From an uncultured Lentisphaeria bacterium (GTDB lineage: Bacteria; Verrucomicrobiota; Lentisphaeria; Victivallales; Victivallaceae): DNA of 64,000 nt. The notes under the pieces are model-generated. The model saw nothing but the letters and a program-made list of their open reading frames with translations. It did not search any database and was not told the origin of the DNA. Of the stretch, positions 51,095 through 59,941 are shown piece by piece (within the stretch, counting starts at the first letter, position 1; the number at the start of each line of letters is the position of its first letter). The stretch covers positions 28,281 to 92,280 of the forward strand of contig CASFVA010000007.1 of NCBI GenBank assembly GCA_949298075.1. The letters run 5' to 3'. A program made the translations under genes and the position numbers.

Positions 51095-51883
51095 TCAGGT
51101 CCGGGAAAGGGTGGCGCTGCTCCGGGCCAGTTTGCGGTGCAGCCCGCCGTCGGCGACAATGGTGTCGCCGCTGATGAATCCTGAGGCTTCCGAGGCCAGA
51201 AACACGGCCAGCTGACCGATGTCCCGCGGCCGGCCGACGCGTCCGACCGGGATGTCGGCGGCGACGCCTTTCCGGTTGTAGCCCGGGGAGCCGAGGAGCC
51301 GCTCCACCTCGATGAAGCCAGGTGCGATATTGTTCACCCGGATTCCGTATGGTCCCGCCTCCAGAGCGAGTTCGCCGGTGAGCGCGTGAAGGGCGCCTTT
51401 GCTCATCGCATAAAGTGTGCGTCCCGGCACGGAGGTCTCCTGCTGGACGGAGCCGATGTTGATGATGCTGCCGCCGGCGGGATTGGATTTCATCAGTTCG
51501 ATTTCCCGGAGCGCGGCAAAGAGCGGCGCACGGATGTTGACTGCTGCGAGCCGTTCATAGAGTTCCGGTGTGACGGCTTCCAGCGGCACCATTCCCGGAT
51601 CCCAGCCCGCGTTGTTGACGGCCGCATCCAGCGTTCCCCAGGCGGATGATATGGCGGAAAACAATGCTTCAAGTTCATCAAGGTTGCCGAGGTCGGCCCG
51701 GTGAAGATGTACCTGCGCACCGGATTTCCGGAGTTCGGCAGCCAGCTGTTCCGCCGCCTCCGGGTCGGAACGGTAATGCAGAAACAATTCCGCGCCTGCT
51801 TCCGCGAAAGCGCGGGCGATGCCGGCGCCGATGCCCTTGGCCGCTCCGGTGATCAGCGCCCGTCTGCCGGTCAGCGGTTTCAT
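51095..51883 (-). CDS. SDR-family sugar dehydrogenase
   Basis: This is a 262-residue classical SDR: TGAAKGIG cofactor loop (12-19), NNAG, Ser145 and Tyr158-x3-Lys162 (YAMSK), ending FISGDTIVADGGLHRK. It is the last gene of a minus-strand set GntR, IlvD/Edd, DapA-like, SDR. Its ATG overlaps the DapA-like stop by four bases (ATGA). Dehydrogenase, dehydratase and aldolase together are the enzymes needed for non-phosphorylative sugar-acid breakdown (De Ley-Doudoroff or Dahms type). It is distinct from the SDR at 21390. Confidence 0.92.
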   Translation of the reverse strand: MKPLTGRRALITGAAKGIGAGIARAFAEAGAELFLHYRSDPEAAEQLAAELRKSGAQVHLHRADLGNLDELEALFSAISSAWGTLDAAVNNAGWDPGMVPLEAVTPELYERLAAVNIRAPLFAALREIELMKSNPAGGSIINIGSVQQETSVPGRTLYAMSKGALHALTGELALEAGPYGIRVNNIAPGFIEVERLLGSPGYNRKGVAADIPVGRVGRPRDIGQLAVFLASEASGFISGDTIVADGGLHRKLARSSATLSRT

Positions 51884-52779
51884 AGCAGCTCCGGCCGGAT
51901 TGCGGAGAACAGTTCCTCAAAAAGCGCATCGCTGACGGCGTCGTTCGCGTATCCGGGCCGGCGGCAGCGGGCGCTTGCAATGAAACCGCGACGCCGGAGG
52001 ATCTCCTTTTCATAGTGGATGATCATCTCGACGCTCTGGCGGATGTGATTCAGCAGCGCGTTGAGCCTGTCGTGCACGCGCCGGGCTTCCGCGACATCTC
52101 CGGCGATCAGGGCATCCCAGATTTTACGGTAGACGTCGGGCATGGACGGCCCCGGCATCACTCCGGCGGCGCCGCGGCGAAAGCCTTCGATCATCTGGAA
52201 CCCGGCGTTTCCGATGAAAATGCGGGGGTCGGAGGGGAGCAGCGCCGTCAGCCGCGCTATGAAGGCGCCCGGCGGTTTGCATTCGATTTTGAAGTAGCGC
52301 AGATTGGCGTGTTTTGCGGCCAGTCCGGCGAGGATTTCCGGGGCGATGGCGACGCCGGTCTGTTCCGGGGCATACTGGAGCATGACGGGAATTTTCACGC
52401 TGGCGCAGACGGCGTCAAGATGTTCGTAAAGGGCCGCACCGCCTGGCTTGAGGAAAAACGGCGGCAGCACCATCATGCAGTCGGCTCCGGATGATTCGAT
52501 GCGCCCGGCCCATTTCAGGGCGGATTCCGTCGAATGACGGGTGTTGGATACTATCGCGGGAACGCCGTTGGCATGGCAAATCCGGATGGTGGCGTCGAGC
52601 AGCAGTTCCTCCTCGTCGCGGTCGAGTTTGTAATATTCTCCGGCAATGCCGAACAGCGTCAGTGCCTGAGCCCCGCGGCGGATCAGTTCGGCGCAGCAGC
52701 GTTCGTAACCGGCGAGGTCAATGGCTCCGGCGTCGTCGAACACCGCCGGCGCGATCGGACAGATTCCTGTGATTTCCAT
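51880..52779 (-). CDS. DapA/NAL-superfamily aldolase (2-keto-3-deoxy sugar-acid aldolase candidate)
   Basis: This is a 299-residue Schiff-base class I aldolase of the dihydrodipicolinate synthase/N-acetylneuraminate lyase superfamily. The Schiff-base Lys164 lies in RYFKIECKPP and the conserved Tyr136 in VMLQYAPEQTG. FGIAGEYYKL sits where DapA has the GTTGE loop. AGGAGA precedes ATG 52779. With an IlvD/Edd gene upstream and an SDR downstream, cleavage of a 2-keto-3-deoxy acid to pyruvate plus an aldehyde is the natural reading. N-acetylneuraminate lyase activity is an alternative because a sialidase-like gene is near. Confidence 0.88.
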   Translation of the reverse strand: MEITGICPIAPAVFDDAGAIDLAGYERCCAELIRRGAQALTLFGIAGEYYKLDRDEEELLLDATIRICHANGVPAIVSNTRHSTESALKWAGRIESSGADCMMVLPPFFLKPGGAALYEHLDAVCASVKIPVMLQYAPEQTGVAIAPEILAGLAAKHANLRYFKIECKPPGAFIARLTALLPSDPRIFIGNAGFQMIEGFRRGAAGVMPGPSMPDVYRKIWDALIAGDVAEARRVHDRLNALLNHIRQSVEMIIHYEKEILRRRGFIASARCRRPGYANDAVSDALFEELFSAIRPELL

Positions 52780-52812
52780 GGCAACGGTTCTCCTGGAGTC
52801 AGGGTTGAATTT

Positions 52813-54500
52813 TTACAAGTGCGGCTGCATGTAGGCGAAGTCGCATCCCTCGTCCGCCTGCAGCACATGGTCGATGTAATGACGGACAAAGCCCCGCTCA
52901 AACGATTCCCGGACCGGAGCGGCCGCCGCCTGCAGCCGGGCGGCAATGACTTCCGGCGTCAGCTCGACCTGCAGGAGCCCCTTATCCACATCCATGGTGA
53001 TAATGTCGCCGTCCCGGACCGCTCCCAGCGGTCCGCCGGCGGCGGCTTCAGGACAGACGTGCAGCACCACCGTGCCGAAAGCTCCTCCGCTCATCCGGGC
53101 GTCGGTAATGCGCAGGTAGTCCTTGACGCCGCGTCTGTACATTTTCGGCGGAATCGGCATGTAGTTGCCGAATTCCGGCATGCCGGGAGCGCCCTTCGGG
53201 CCATAATGGCGCAGAATAACCGCTTTGTTTTCGTCCATGTCCGAATCCGGATCCAGCAGATACTGTTCCGCCGCGGCCAGTGAATCGAAGACCCGGGCCT
53301 CCCCGCGGAATTTCATGATCGAGGCCGCCGATCTTTTGATGACCGCTCCGCGCGGCGCCAGGTTGCCGCGCAGTACGGCGATGCCGCCTTCCGGTTTCAG
53401 GGGGTGGTCGAAGGGGGCGATGACGTCGGGATTGCAGGTGCGCGACACCTGATCCAGATTTTCTTTCATGGTGCGGCCGGTTACGGTCAGTACACCGGTG
53501 TGCAGCAGGGGTTCGAGTTCCTTCATGAGCGCCGGAACGCCGCCGGCCTGGTGAAATTCGATGCCGACGGTGCCGCGGCCGGAGGGCTTGACGTCGACCA
53601 GCACCCGGGGGCGTTCGCTGATGCGCTGAAAATCCTCCAGCCCGAGTTCGATTCCGGCCCGGCGCGCAATCGCTGTGAGGTGGATGATGAGATTGGTGGA
53701 TCCGCCTGAACTCATCAGCACGGTAATGCAGTTTTCCAGTGCCTCGCGCGTGACGATGTCCGTGGGTTTGAGGTCCTGCCGGATCAGCTGCATGATGCCG
53801 CGTCCGGTTTCCTCGGCTCCGCGCAGTTTTTCGGATGAAACGGCGGGGGCGGTCGCGCTGCCCGGCAGACTCAGTCCGAGGGATTCCGTGGCGCACTGCA
53901 TGCTGTTGGCGGTTCCCATGATGGGGCAGGCTCCAATGCTGCCGTAGAGACAGCTTTCGGCTTTTTTCAACTCCCCGGCGGAGATTTCCCCGGCCAGGTG
54001 TCTGGTCCAGATCCGGAAGCTGTCGGTGCCGCAGGCGAGGGTTTCGCCCTGATAATGGCCGGGCAGCATGGGGCCGCCGGGCAGAAACATCATCGGCTTG
54101 TTGGCGGAAACCGCCGCCATCAGCTGGGCCGGCACGTTTTTGTCGCAGGAGCCCAGCAGGATTACTCCGTCAAAGGGGTGGCGGGCGATCAGTTCCTCGG
54201 TGGTGATCGCCAGCAGATTGCGGTAGATCAGGCTGGAGAGATCGAAAAACATTTCGCAGATCGACAGGTGTTCACTTCCAGCGGGAAGCCGCCGGCCGCC
54301 CACACCCCGCGCTTGACCGCCTCCGCCAGCTGCCGGAAGTGGTAATGGCCGGGATTGGTTTCCGCCCAGGTGTTGATGATGCCGACGATCGGCTTGTCAA
54401 GATCGTAATCAGTGTAACCCATGGATTTGACCAGTGCGCGCCGCAGCAGGCATTGCCGCGAACCGGGCTTCAGCCAGGTTTTGGAGTCGGAGTTTTTCAT
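52813..54500 (-). pseudogene. IlvD/Edd-family dehydratase with a single-base frameshift
   Basis: This is an Fe-S dehydratase of the IlvD/Edd family, interrupted near residue 78. From ATG 54500 (AGGA upstream) the frame gives VKSMGYTDYDLDKPIVGIIN and AGGFPLEVNT, then runs into a stop at 54228. The next frame gives LSICEMFFDLSSLIYRN and the rest to 52813, including the cluster motifs GSCDKNVPAQ and SIGACPIMGTANSM and the end GGAFGTVVLHVCPEAAAGG. One extra C near 54266-54268, in ACACC|TGTCG, would restore a single frame of about 562 residues. The remainder is clean, so the lesion is recent or an assembly error. The gene follows a GntR regulator by 16 bases. Confidence 0.88.
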
Positions 54501-54516
54501 GTGTCTGTCCTGAGTT

Positions 54517-55557
54517 TTATTGACCTGGAATGGTGGTGACAAGCCTGGAGGCGAGTTTCCGGGTGGAGAATCCGAGGTGCGGATTTTCCACCTGACGGAT
54601 CAGCATGGCGGCGGCTTCGCGTCCGAGCCGGGCCAGTGGCGGTTCGACTGTCAGTATGGAGCAGGGCAGGAACGCCGTCAGCGGATTGTGGTCAAAGCCG
54701 GAAATCCGCAACCCGGGCGGATTGACGCCACGCCGGATCAGATTGCGGATCAGCGTTCCGGCGCAGAAATCATTGAGACAGCATACGGCGTCCGGAGCCT
54801 GAGCCGGGTTCCGGAACAATTCGTAAAAGCGTTCCCGGGCCTCGGGCGGGGACTCCGGAAGGCAGAACCATTCCGGGCGGGGCGTCAGCCGGCATTTTCT
54901 GAGGCCGGCGAGAAATCCCCGGGTCCGTTCCGCCGCGGCGGAGGGATTGATGTCCGCCGCTCCGAACAGAGCGAAACGGCGGCAGCCCCCGTCGTAAAAC
55001 CGCTGGACAATGCCGGCGATGCCGTCGGCGTTTTCAAAGGCGAGCAGACTGCCGGCCGCTCCTTCTGGCATCCGGATGAGGTAAAGCAGCGGAATGCCGC
55101 TGGCGGCGAGGCGGCGTCCCAAATCGGGATCGCTGCCGAGCGGGTCGGCGTAAACAACCATGCCGGCGGGCCGGCGGGCGGCCGCCGTGGCTGTGATTCG
55201 TTCCCGGGCGGTGCGGTCGCCGGTCAGCGGCAGAATGGAGGGCAGATAATTGGCGGCGGCGGCGGCCAGACTGAAACTTTTGAGGCTTTCCGCAAAAAAT
55301 ACAAGGTCGTTGCAGAGGAAGATCAGTTCCCGGGATATCACCCGGGAGCCGGCGGCAACGGAACTGCCGACGCCGTTTTGTTTCCGGATGAGGCCGCGGG
55401 CGGCCAGTTCCGCAAGCGCCCGCCGCAGGGTGGGCTTGCTGACCGCGAAAGTCGCGGCAAGTTCCTGCTCGGAGGGCAGGCGGGTTCCCGCCGGCAGCTG
55501 GCTGAGCCGGACTTCGAGGTGGCCGATGAGAGTGTGATAAAGACTGCTGCGGGCCAT
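54517..55557 (-). CDS. GntR-LacI hybrid transcriptional regulator
   Basis: This is a 346-residue regulator with an N-terminal GntR winged helix (LPAGTRLPSEQELAATFAVS then KPTLRRALAELAARGLIRKQ) and a LacI-type effector domain (GIAGIVQRFYDGGCRRFALF, LRISGFDHNPLTAFLPCSIL, VEPPLARLGREAAAMLI). It leads the operon with the IlvD/Edd, DapA-like and SDR genes and is probably its repressor. The inducer may be a sugar acid or its keto product; this is inference. A palindrome at its -35 could give autoregulation. Confidence 0.93.
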   Translation of the reverse strand: MARSSLYHTLIGHLEVRLSQLPAGTRLPSEQELAATFAVSKPTLRRALAELAARGLIRKQNGVGSSVAAGSRVISRELIFLCNDLVFFAESLKSFSLAAAAANYLPSILPLTGDRTARERITATAAARRPAGMVVYADPLGSDPDLGRRLAASGIPLLYLIRMPEGAAGSLLAFENADGIAGIVQRFYDGGCRRFALFGAADINPSAAAERTRGFLAGLRKCRLTPRPEWFCLPESPPEARERFYELFRNPAQAPDAVCCLNDFCAGTLIRNLIRRGVNPPGLRISGFDHNPLTAFLPCSILTVEPPLARLGREAAAMLIRQVENPHLGFSTRKLASRLVTTIPGQ

Positions 55558-55634
55558 GTTTTGCTTTCCGTTGTCATGATGTCGCCGGGCAGAACGCGGC
55601 CGGCGGCGGGGTGATCAGAATTACTCTGCAAATA

Positions 55635-55665
55635 CTATAATATCAGGAAAGCAATTTGCAAATTA
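55635..55665 (-). promoter_or_regulatory. Promoter and palindrome of the GntR operon
   Basis: On the minus strand TTGCAA (55662-55657) and TATAGT (55640-55635) are 16 bases apart. AATTTGCAAATT (55654-55665) is a perfect 12-base palindrome centred on the -35. Confidence 0.6.
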
Positions 55666-56112
55666 ATAATGTAAAAATGATAAAATATTTTTAATGCTTC
55701 CTCATTTATAGCATAAAATAGTTAATCAAGGTTGAAAATAATTTTGCCGACGGGGTGGGGTTGCCACATGCGGAGGAATTTACCGGCGGGGCGGTCAACC
55801 GCTTGAAGTCGGACTTGGGGCGCATTCAAAACGTGCGCCATTGTGAAAAATTTTTCCATACGGACAGCCTGGGGACGCTCCGACCGGGAAGCGTCCGGGC
55901 GGGACCGCATGGTTGCCGGTTGACGATTTCACCGGCAGCCAAGCCGCAAAATTCCATATGCCAAGCCCGCCCGCACGGAACATCCCGGAATCTCTGCCGG
56001 TATGATCGTGCGGGTCATTTCAAGGGACGCAATCACTTCGGTCGCATTGTTAAGCGCAGTTTAAACGCGGGGCAATCGCCCGTAATTTTTTTCGGCATCC
56101 GGGGCGGCTGGA
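55666..56112. other. Non-coding, hairpin-rich intergenic region
   Basis: About 450 bases lie between the GntR operon and the DUF1961 gene with no supported gene. The left 80 bases are A/T-rich. After that, inverted repeats follow in series: GCGG-TCAA-CCGC (55791-55802), GGCGCA/TGCGCC (55819-55839), GGACGCT/AGCGTCC with an inner CCG/CGG (55873-55896), and GGTTGCCGGT/ACCGGCAGCC (55911-55940, ten pairs with one G-T). A CGGG/CCCG stem at 56068-56082 is followed by seven T (56086-56092) and could end a plus-strand RNA. Small frames here lack ribosome sites. It may be a structured RNA or an extended 3' region. Confidence 0.45.
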
Positions 56113-57264
56113 TTATTTCAATTCAAAGACGCAAAAATCCGAATAACGCATGACCGAATGGGCCATCTGACGGAAGCCGATGGCGCCGTCACGCCACGGT
56201 TCCCCGTAACCGCCGTCATCGGTGCAGTCGATGATTTTCTGGCCGTCGACGGTCATGATGATGCGGTTTTGCTCTTTGAGCAGCTGAATCCGGTGCGGCC
56301 GGTTGTCGCCGTAGGGTAGGGGGGCCGGGCCGTTGCTGAGCAGATAAAATCCGGGGTTTTTGCGCAGATTGGTCGTCATGCGGCCCGGATCATCCGGGGT
56401 GTTGGCATAATAGGAAATATGGTAGGTGGCGACGTCACTTTGGGTATACTGTGAGAAGACTCCGTGGCGTGGCTTCAGCTCCGGAGCGAGTACCGACCGG
56501 TCGCCCACGCCGCGGGCGGCGAAGAAAACGATGGCCAGGCCGTAACGGCTCTCGGGGATCATGGTCCACTCCGCCAGAAAGTCCGACGGAAAGTTTTCCG
56601 GACACCAATACACAAAATGGGCATGGGGATCTTTGAGATCCTGCGGCTGCATTCTCAGTTCGCGGTTGCGCAGTTCGACCCGCCCCGGTCCCTCCATCCG
56701 CCAGCCGGAACAGGCTTCCGGCGAATCAAAGCCGTTGTGATAAATCAGCCGCCCCCGCCGGTCGGAGAGATCAAGCCGCTCCGGCGGCGGTTCCGGATTT
56801 GCAGTCAGCCGACCGGTTCGGAATTTGACTGCCGTGGTAAGCCGTCCAGTCTTGACCGCGGAAACGGGAGGCAGGGGTCCCATGTTCCACGGCGTCACCC
56901 GGGTCGTTTCACGCCGGAATCTGACGCCGTCCAGCGTTCCGTTGAAAATTCCCGCCGCCGGATCCAGCGCAAACACCAGGCGGTGGCTTCCGTTTTCCGG
57001 AATGGCCGGATAAATCGCCGACAGGTTTCCCGCACCGGCAATTCCGCGGTCCCAGCGCCAGTCGATCCGGATATGCGATGGCAGCCGGCTGAGTGTGATG
57101 GCCGCAATGCCGGGCAGTTCGGCCAGCAGCACTTTTTCCGCGACGGCTCCGGGGCCGTTCCGCCATGGTTCGGGCAGGGCGAACTCCAGTTCACAGCGTG
57201 TTTCCTCTGCCGGCAGCAATCCCGCCGCCGCAATTGCCCCCGCGACTAAAACCGCCTTTTTCAT
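56113..57264 (-). CDS. Secreted DUF1961 (YesU-like) protein
   Basis: This is a 383-residue exported protein. A signal peptide (MKKAVLVAGAIAAAGLLPAE) precedes an unassigned N-terminal region (about 20-165). Then comes a DUF1961 concanavalin-like domain: HFVYWCPENFPSDFLAEWTM, AIVFFAARGVGDRSVLAPEL, TYHISYYANTPDD, NLRKNPGFYLLSNGPAPLP and the closing GAIGFRQMAHSVMRYSDFCV. B. subtilis YesU, from a rhamnogalacturonan gene cluster, has the same domain. It lies 72 bases after a beta-helix protein gene on the same strand. A pectin-type or similar acidic polysaccharide target is suggested by both neighbours; not proven. Confidence 0.85.
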   Translation of the reverse strand: MKKAVLVAGAIAAAGLLPAEETRCELEFALPEPWRNGPGAVAEKVLLAELPGIAAITLSRLPSHIRIDWRWDRGIAGAGNLSAIYPAIPENGSHRLVFALDPAAGIFNGTLDGVRFRRETTRVTPWNMGPLPPVSAVKTGRLTTAVKFRTGRLTANPEPPPERLDLSDRRGRLIYHNGFDSPEACSGWRMEGPGRVELRNRELRMQPQDLKDPHAHFVYWCPENFPSDFLAEWTMIPESRYGLAIVFFAARGVGDRSVLAPELKPRHGVFSQYTQSDVATYHISYYANTPDDPGRMTTNLRKNPGFYLLSNGPAPLPYGDNRPHRIQLLKEQNRIIMTVDGQKIIDCTDDGGYGEPWRDGAIGFRQMAHSVMRYSDFCVFELK

Positions 57265-57336
57265 TGTCTCTCCAAAGAATGTCCGGCGGGCCGGAAGGCG
57301 CCGCCGGATGGTATTGATTCGATTGTATTACTTCAG

Positions 57337-59928
57337 TCAGTTTTCCACCGGGCTGCCGGGTATGACCGCCACGCTGTCGGAACAGCCGGGCAGCGGATTG
57401 AAGCTCGGCAGCGCCACTCTCTTCATCAGCCAGTTCCGCCATCTGGAGTTCGGTTTAAGCTGGAAATCACCTTTGTCAGGCGCGATGAAATCCAGCTCGG
57501 CGGCGTTGGCGACCGTGATGCCGTCATGTCCGGCCGGCAGTTTTTTCTGGTTCGCGAAAGGCCTGCTCACCAGAGCTACATTGTGGTCAAACTCCATGAG
57601 GCTGCCGTCGAAACTCTCTTTGGCAAAGATGTCCACCCAGATCAGGTTGTTCATGAAGCGGAAGTTGGCCAGTTCACACTTTTCCGGTCCGGAGGTCGCG
57701 TGCGGCAGCGTCATGAAGTAGCCGTAGGGATAATAGATCGTATTGTTGTAGGCCACGAAGCCTTCGCCGGGGGCGGCGACAAACCGTTTGGAAATGGTGC
57801 CGACCATTTCATTTTTCTTCAGACCGCCCATGCGCGGAATGGTCCAGTTGCGGGTGCTGGCGCCGATTTTGAACGCTCCGGGCTTCCACGGCCAGAGGTC
57901 TTTGACCGCCGGAGTCTGGACAAAAAGATTGTTGTAGACGAAAACCGGACCCGGCCAGGGGGTGCCGTCGAGCGGCTGCCAGGAGACCGGCTCAAAGACA
58001 TCGATGAAGCGGTTGTTGCGGATGATCAGGTTCGCGGCGTGGTTTTCCGCTTCAACGGCATTGTCAACGACTTTGTGGAACAGATTGTTTTCCACAATGA
58101 GATTGACGCTGTTGGAGTTGCCCCAGGCCGAAAAACCTTCGAACACGTTTTCGAACCGGCAGTTGCGCACGATCCAGTCGCGTCCGATGCCGCCGGCGAT
58201 GCCGGTTTCGTAGTTTTTCATGACCGCCCGGTCGGCCTGGGTGCCCTTGCGCTGCCACCAGAAGAACTGGTGTTTGGCCGCCGTCGGCGTGTCGCGGTAC
58301 TGTTTGATGACCTCGACCATGTCGTCGAAGGCCGGGAAATGGTGGTAATAGCAGCCGTCCAGCACGACATTGGCGGGATATTTTTCCGCCCTGGGCCTTG
58401 AGACGCCCCAGACTCCGAACCGGCAGCCGTCAAACCGGACGTTCCGCACGGTCAGGCGGTCGCCGCGGGTGATGATTGCCGCGGCGCCCGGAGTTTCGAA
58501 GGTCACGTTGGAAATTTCCGTCCAGACAGGCTCCTGGGAGGGGAAGAGGAGATTGGCGTGTTCGAGTTTCCAGATGTGGTGGCCGTTGTACCCTGCCGTA
58601 TTGGCGGGAGACACCGCCATGACGTGGGCGTTGGGATCGGCGGAACCGTATTTGCCGTCAGCCCGCAGCCGGACGTAGAGCATGCCCTCTGACTCATTGT
58701 AGGCAAAACCGTGCGGATTGCCCGGATATTCGTCGAGAAACTGGAATTTTTTCAGGTGTTCCACGCTCGGATAGGGCAGCAGGTCGGTACCGGAATACAG
58801 AATCCGGGCCGGCAGATGGGGAAACTTGATCCGGTAAAGCTGCAGTTTGGAGTCAACCAATTCCCATTGCCGCTTGCCTTCGCGCAATTCGCGGTCAGCG
58901 GAGGTGATGACCACCGGCTTGTCCGCTTTCGGATGGCCGACGATGCGGATGGGATGCTCCGGCGTGCCGGTGGCTTTGATTTCCGCCGGGCCGAAATATA
59001 CTCCGGGCGCGATGTGAAGGGTATCGCCGGCCTTGAGCATCGAGACCGCTTTGCTCAGGCTCTGAAACGCGGTGGCGGCGCTGAGTCCGTCAGTCGCATC
59101 GCTGCCGGTGGCGGCGTTGAGGTACAGTTCGCGGACGGGGGCCGACGGCGCTTCCGGTGCCGGCTGGGGCGCGGCGGCGAGTTTCACTCCGCAGAGCCGG
59201 GAAAGATCATCGTTGCTCAGGGCAAAATCCCACACTTTGACCGCCATGATGGCGCTGCCGGCGGGGAGCGTCGTGGTCATTTCCTTGGAGTTCTTGCGTT
59301 CGCCGCCGCAGTAGAGGTAGCGCTCGCCAGCCTTTTCAGCGAGCATTGGAATTTTCGGACAACTGCCGGTTGCGGATGCGATGTGCTGTCCGGTGGTGGA
59401 ATCAATGATATCCAGCTGGAGCAGTTCTTCGGGTTTGAACCGGACAATCCACTCATAGGCTTTGCCGGGCTGAACTTCCGGGAGTTTACGGTCGAACAGC
59501 CAGGTCAGGGTTTTCCGGTCACCGGCCGATGCCAGCAGCGATCCCCGGAAGCCGTCGTAATTGCTTTCCTTGTCGGAGGCCAGTCCGAGGCGCAGCCCGC
59601 GCATGCCGTCTTCCGGGCGGTTGCGGCTGAACACCACGCCGCCGGGAGTCGGCGCCATCCGCATTTTCACATAAATGGTCTGCTCGTAGCGCAGACGGCA
59701 GGGGAAACGCAAAGCATGCTGACCGTCCAGGACGATTGCCGCTTCTCCGGATATTTTTTCCGGTGCCGGCATGGTTTCGGGCTGATTGTTCATGCCGACA
59801 TATTCGGTTCTGACGGCTGGTTTGGCCATGCCGGCATTCCAGTCGATGACCTGTTCGGCATTGAGCAGGGCCGGCGCCTGAGCCAGGCACAGTGCGGCAA
59901 GCAGACCGGCTCTCAGATGTTGGTTCAT
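57337..59928 (-). CDS. Secreted right-handed beta-helix protein with N-terminal LamG-like domain
   Basis: This is an 863-residue exported protein. A signal peptide (MNQHLRAGLLAALCLAQAPA) is followed by a LamG/concanavalin-like domain (about 25-240, ending MAVKVWDFALSNDDLSRLCG). A DUF1565-type entry, ATGSDATDGLSAATAFQSLS then LKAGDTLHIAPGVYFG, leads into a long parallel beta-helix (NVTFETPGAAAIITRGDRLT, IVRNCRFENVFEGF, IVENNLFHKVVDNAVE). This fold is shared by pectate-lyase-like polysaccharide lyases and some glycosidases. AAAGGA precedes ATG 59928; the frame extends to 60063, but that overlaps the pseudopilin gene. It is 13 bases after the pseudopilin stop. Catalytic residues are not identified. 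Confidence 0.82.
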   Translation of the reverse strand: MNQHLRAGLLAALCLAQAPALLNAEQVIDWNAGMAKPAVRTEYVGMNNQPETMPAPEKISGEAAIVLDGQHALRFPCRLRYEQTIYVKMRMAPTPGGVVFSRNRPEDGMRGLRLGLASDKESNYDGFRGSLLASAGDRKTLTWLFDRKLPEVQPGKAYEWIVRFKPEELLQLDIIDSTTGQHIASATGSCPKIPMLAEKAGERYLYCGGERKNSKEMTTTLPAGSAIMAVKVWDFALSNDDLSRLCGVKLAAAPQPAPEAPSAPVRELYLNAATGSDATDGLSAATAFQSLSKAVSMLKAGDTLHIAPGVYFGPAEIKATGTPEHPIRIVGHPKADKPVVITSADRELREGKRQWELVDSKLQLYRIKFPHLPARILYSGTDLLPYPSVEHLKKFQFLDEYPGNPHGFAYNESEGMLYVRLRADGKYGSADPNAHVMAVSPANTAGYNGHHIWKLEHANLLFPSQEPVWTEISNVTFETPGAAAIITRGDRLTVRNVRFDGCRFGVWGVSRPRAEKYPANVVLDGCYYHHFPAFDDMVEVIKQYRDTPTAAKHQFFWWQRKGTQADRAVMKNYETGIAGGIGRDWIVRNCRFENVFEGFSAWGNSNSVNLIVENNLFHKVVDNAVEAENHAANLIIRNNRFIDVFEPVSWQPLDGTPWPGPVFVYNNLFVQTPAVKDLWPWKPGAFKIGASTRNWTIPRMGGLKKNEMVGTISKRFVAAPGEGFVAYNNTIYYPYGYFMTLPHATSGPEKCELANFRFMNNLIWVDIFAKESFDGSLMEFDHNVALVSRPFANQKKLPAGHDGITVANAAELDFIAPDKGDFQLKPNSRWRNWLMKRVALPSFNPLPGCSDSVAVIPGSPVEN

Positions 59929-59941
59929 GGTAATGGTCCTT

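Noticed and set aside
55722..55983. Remnant of a minus-strand dehydrogenase gene (a short frame ends in GKIIFNLD)
   Set aside because: The match is a few residues only, the frames are broken and lack a ribosome site; the region is better described as hairpin-rich non-coding DNA.
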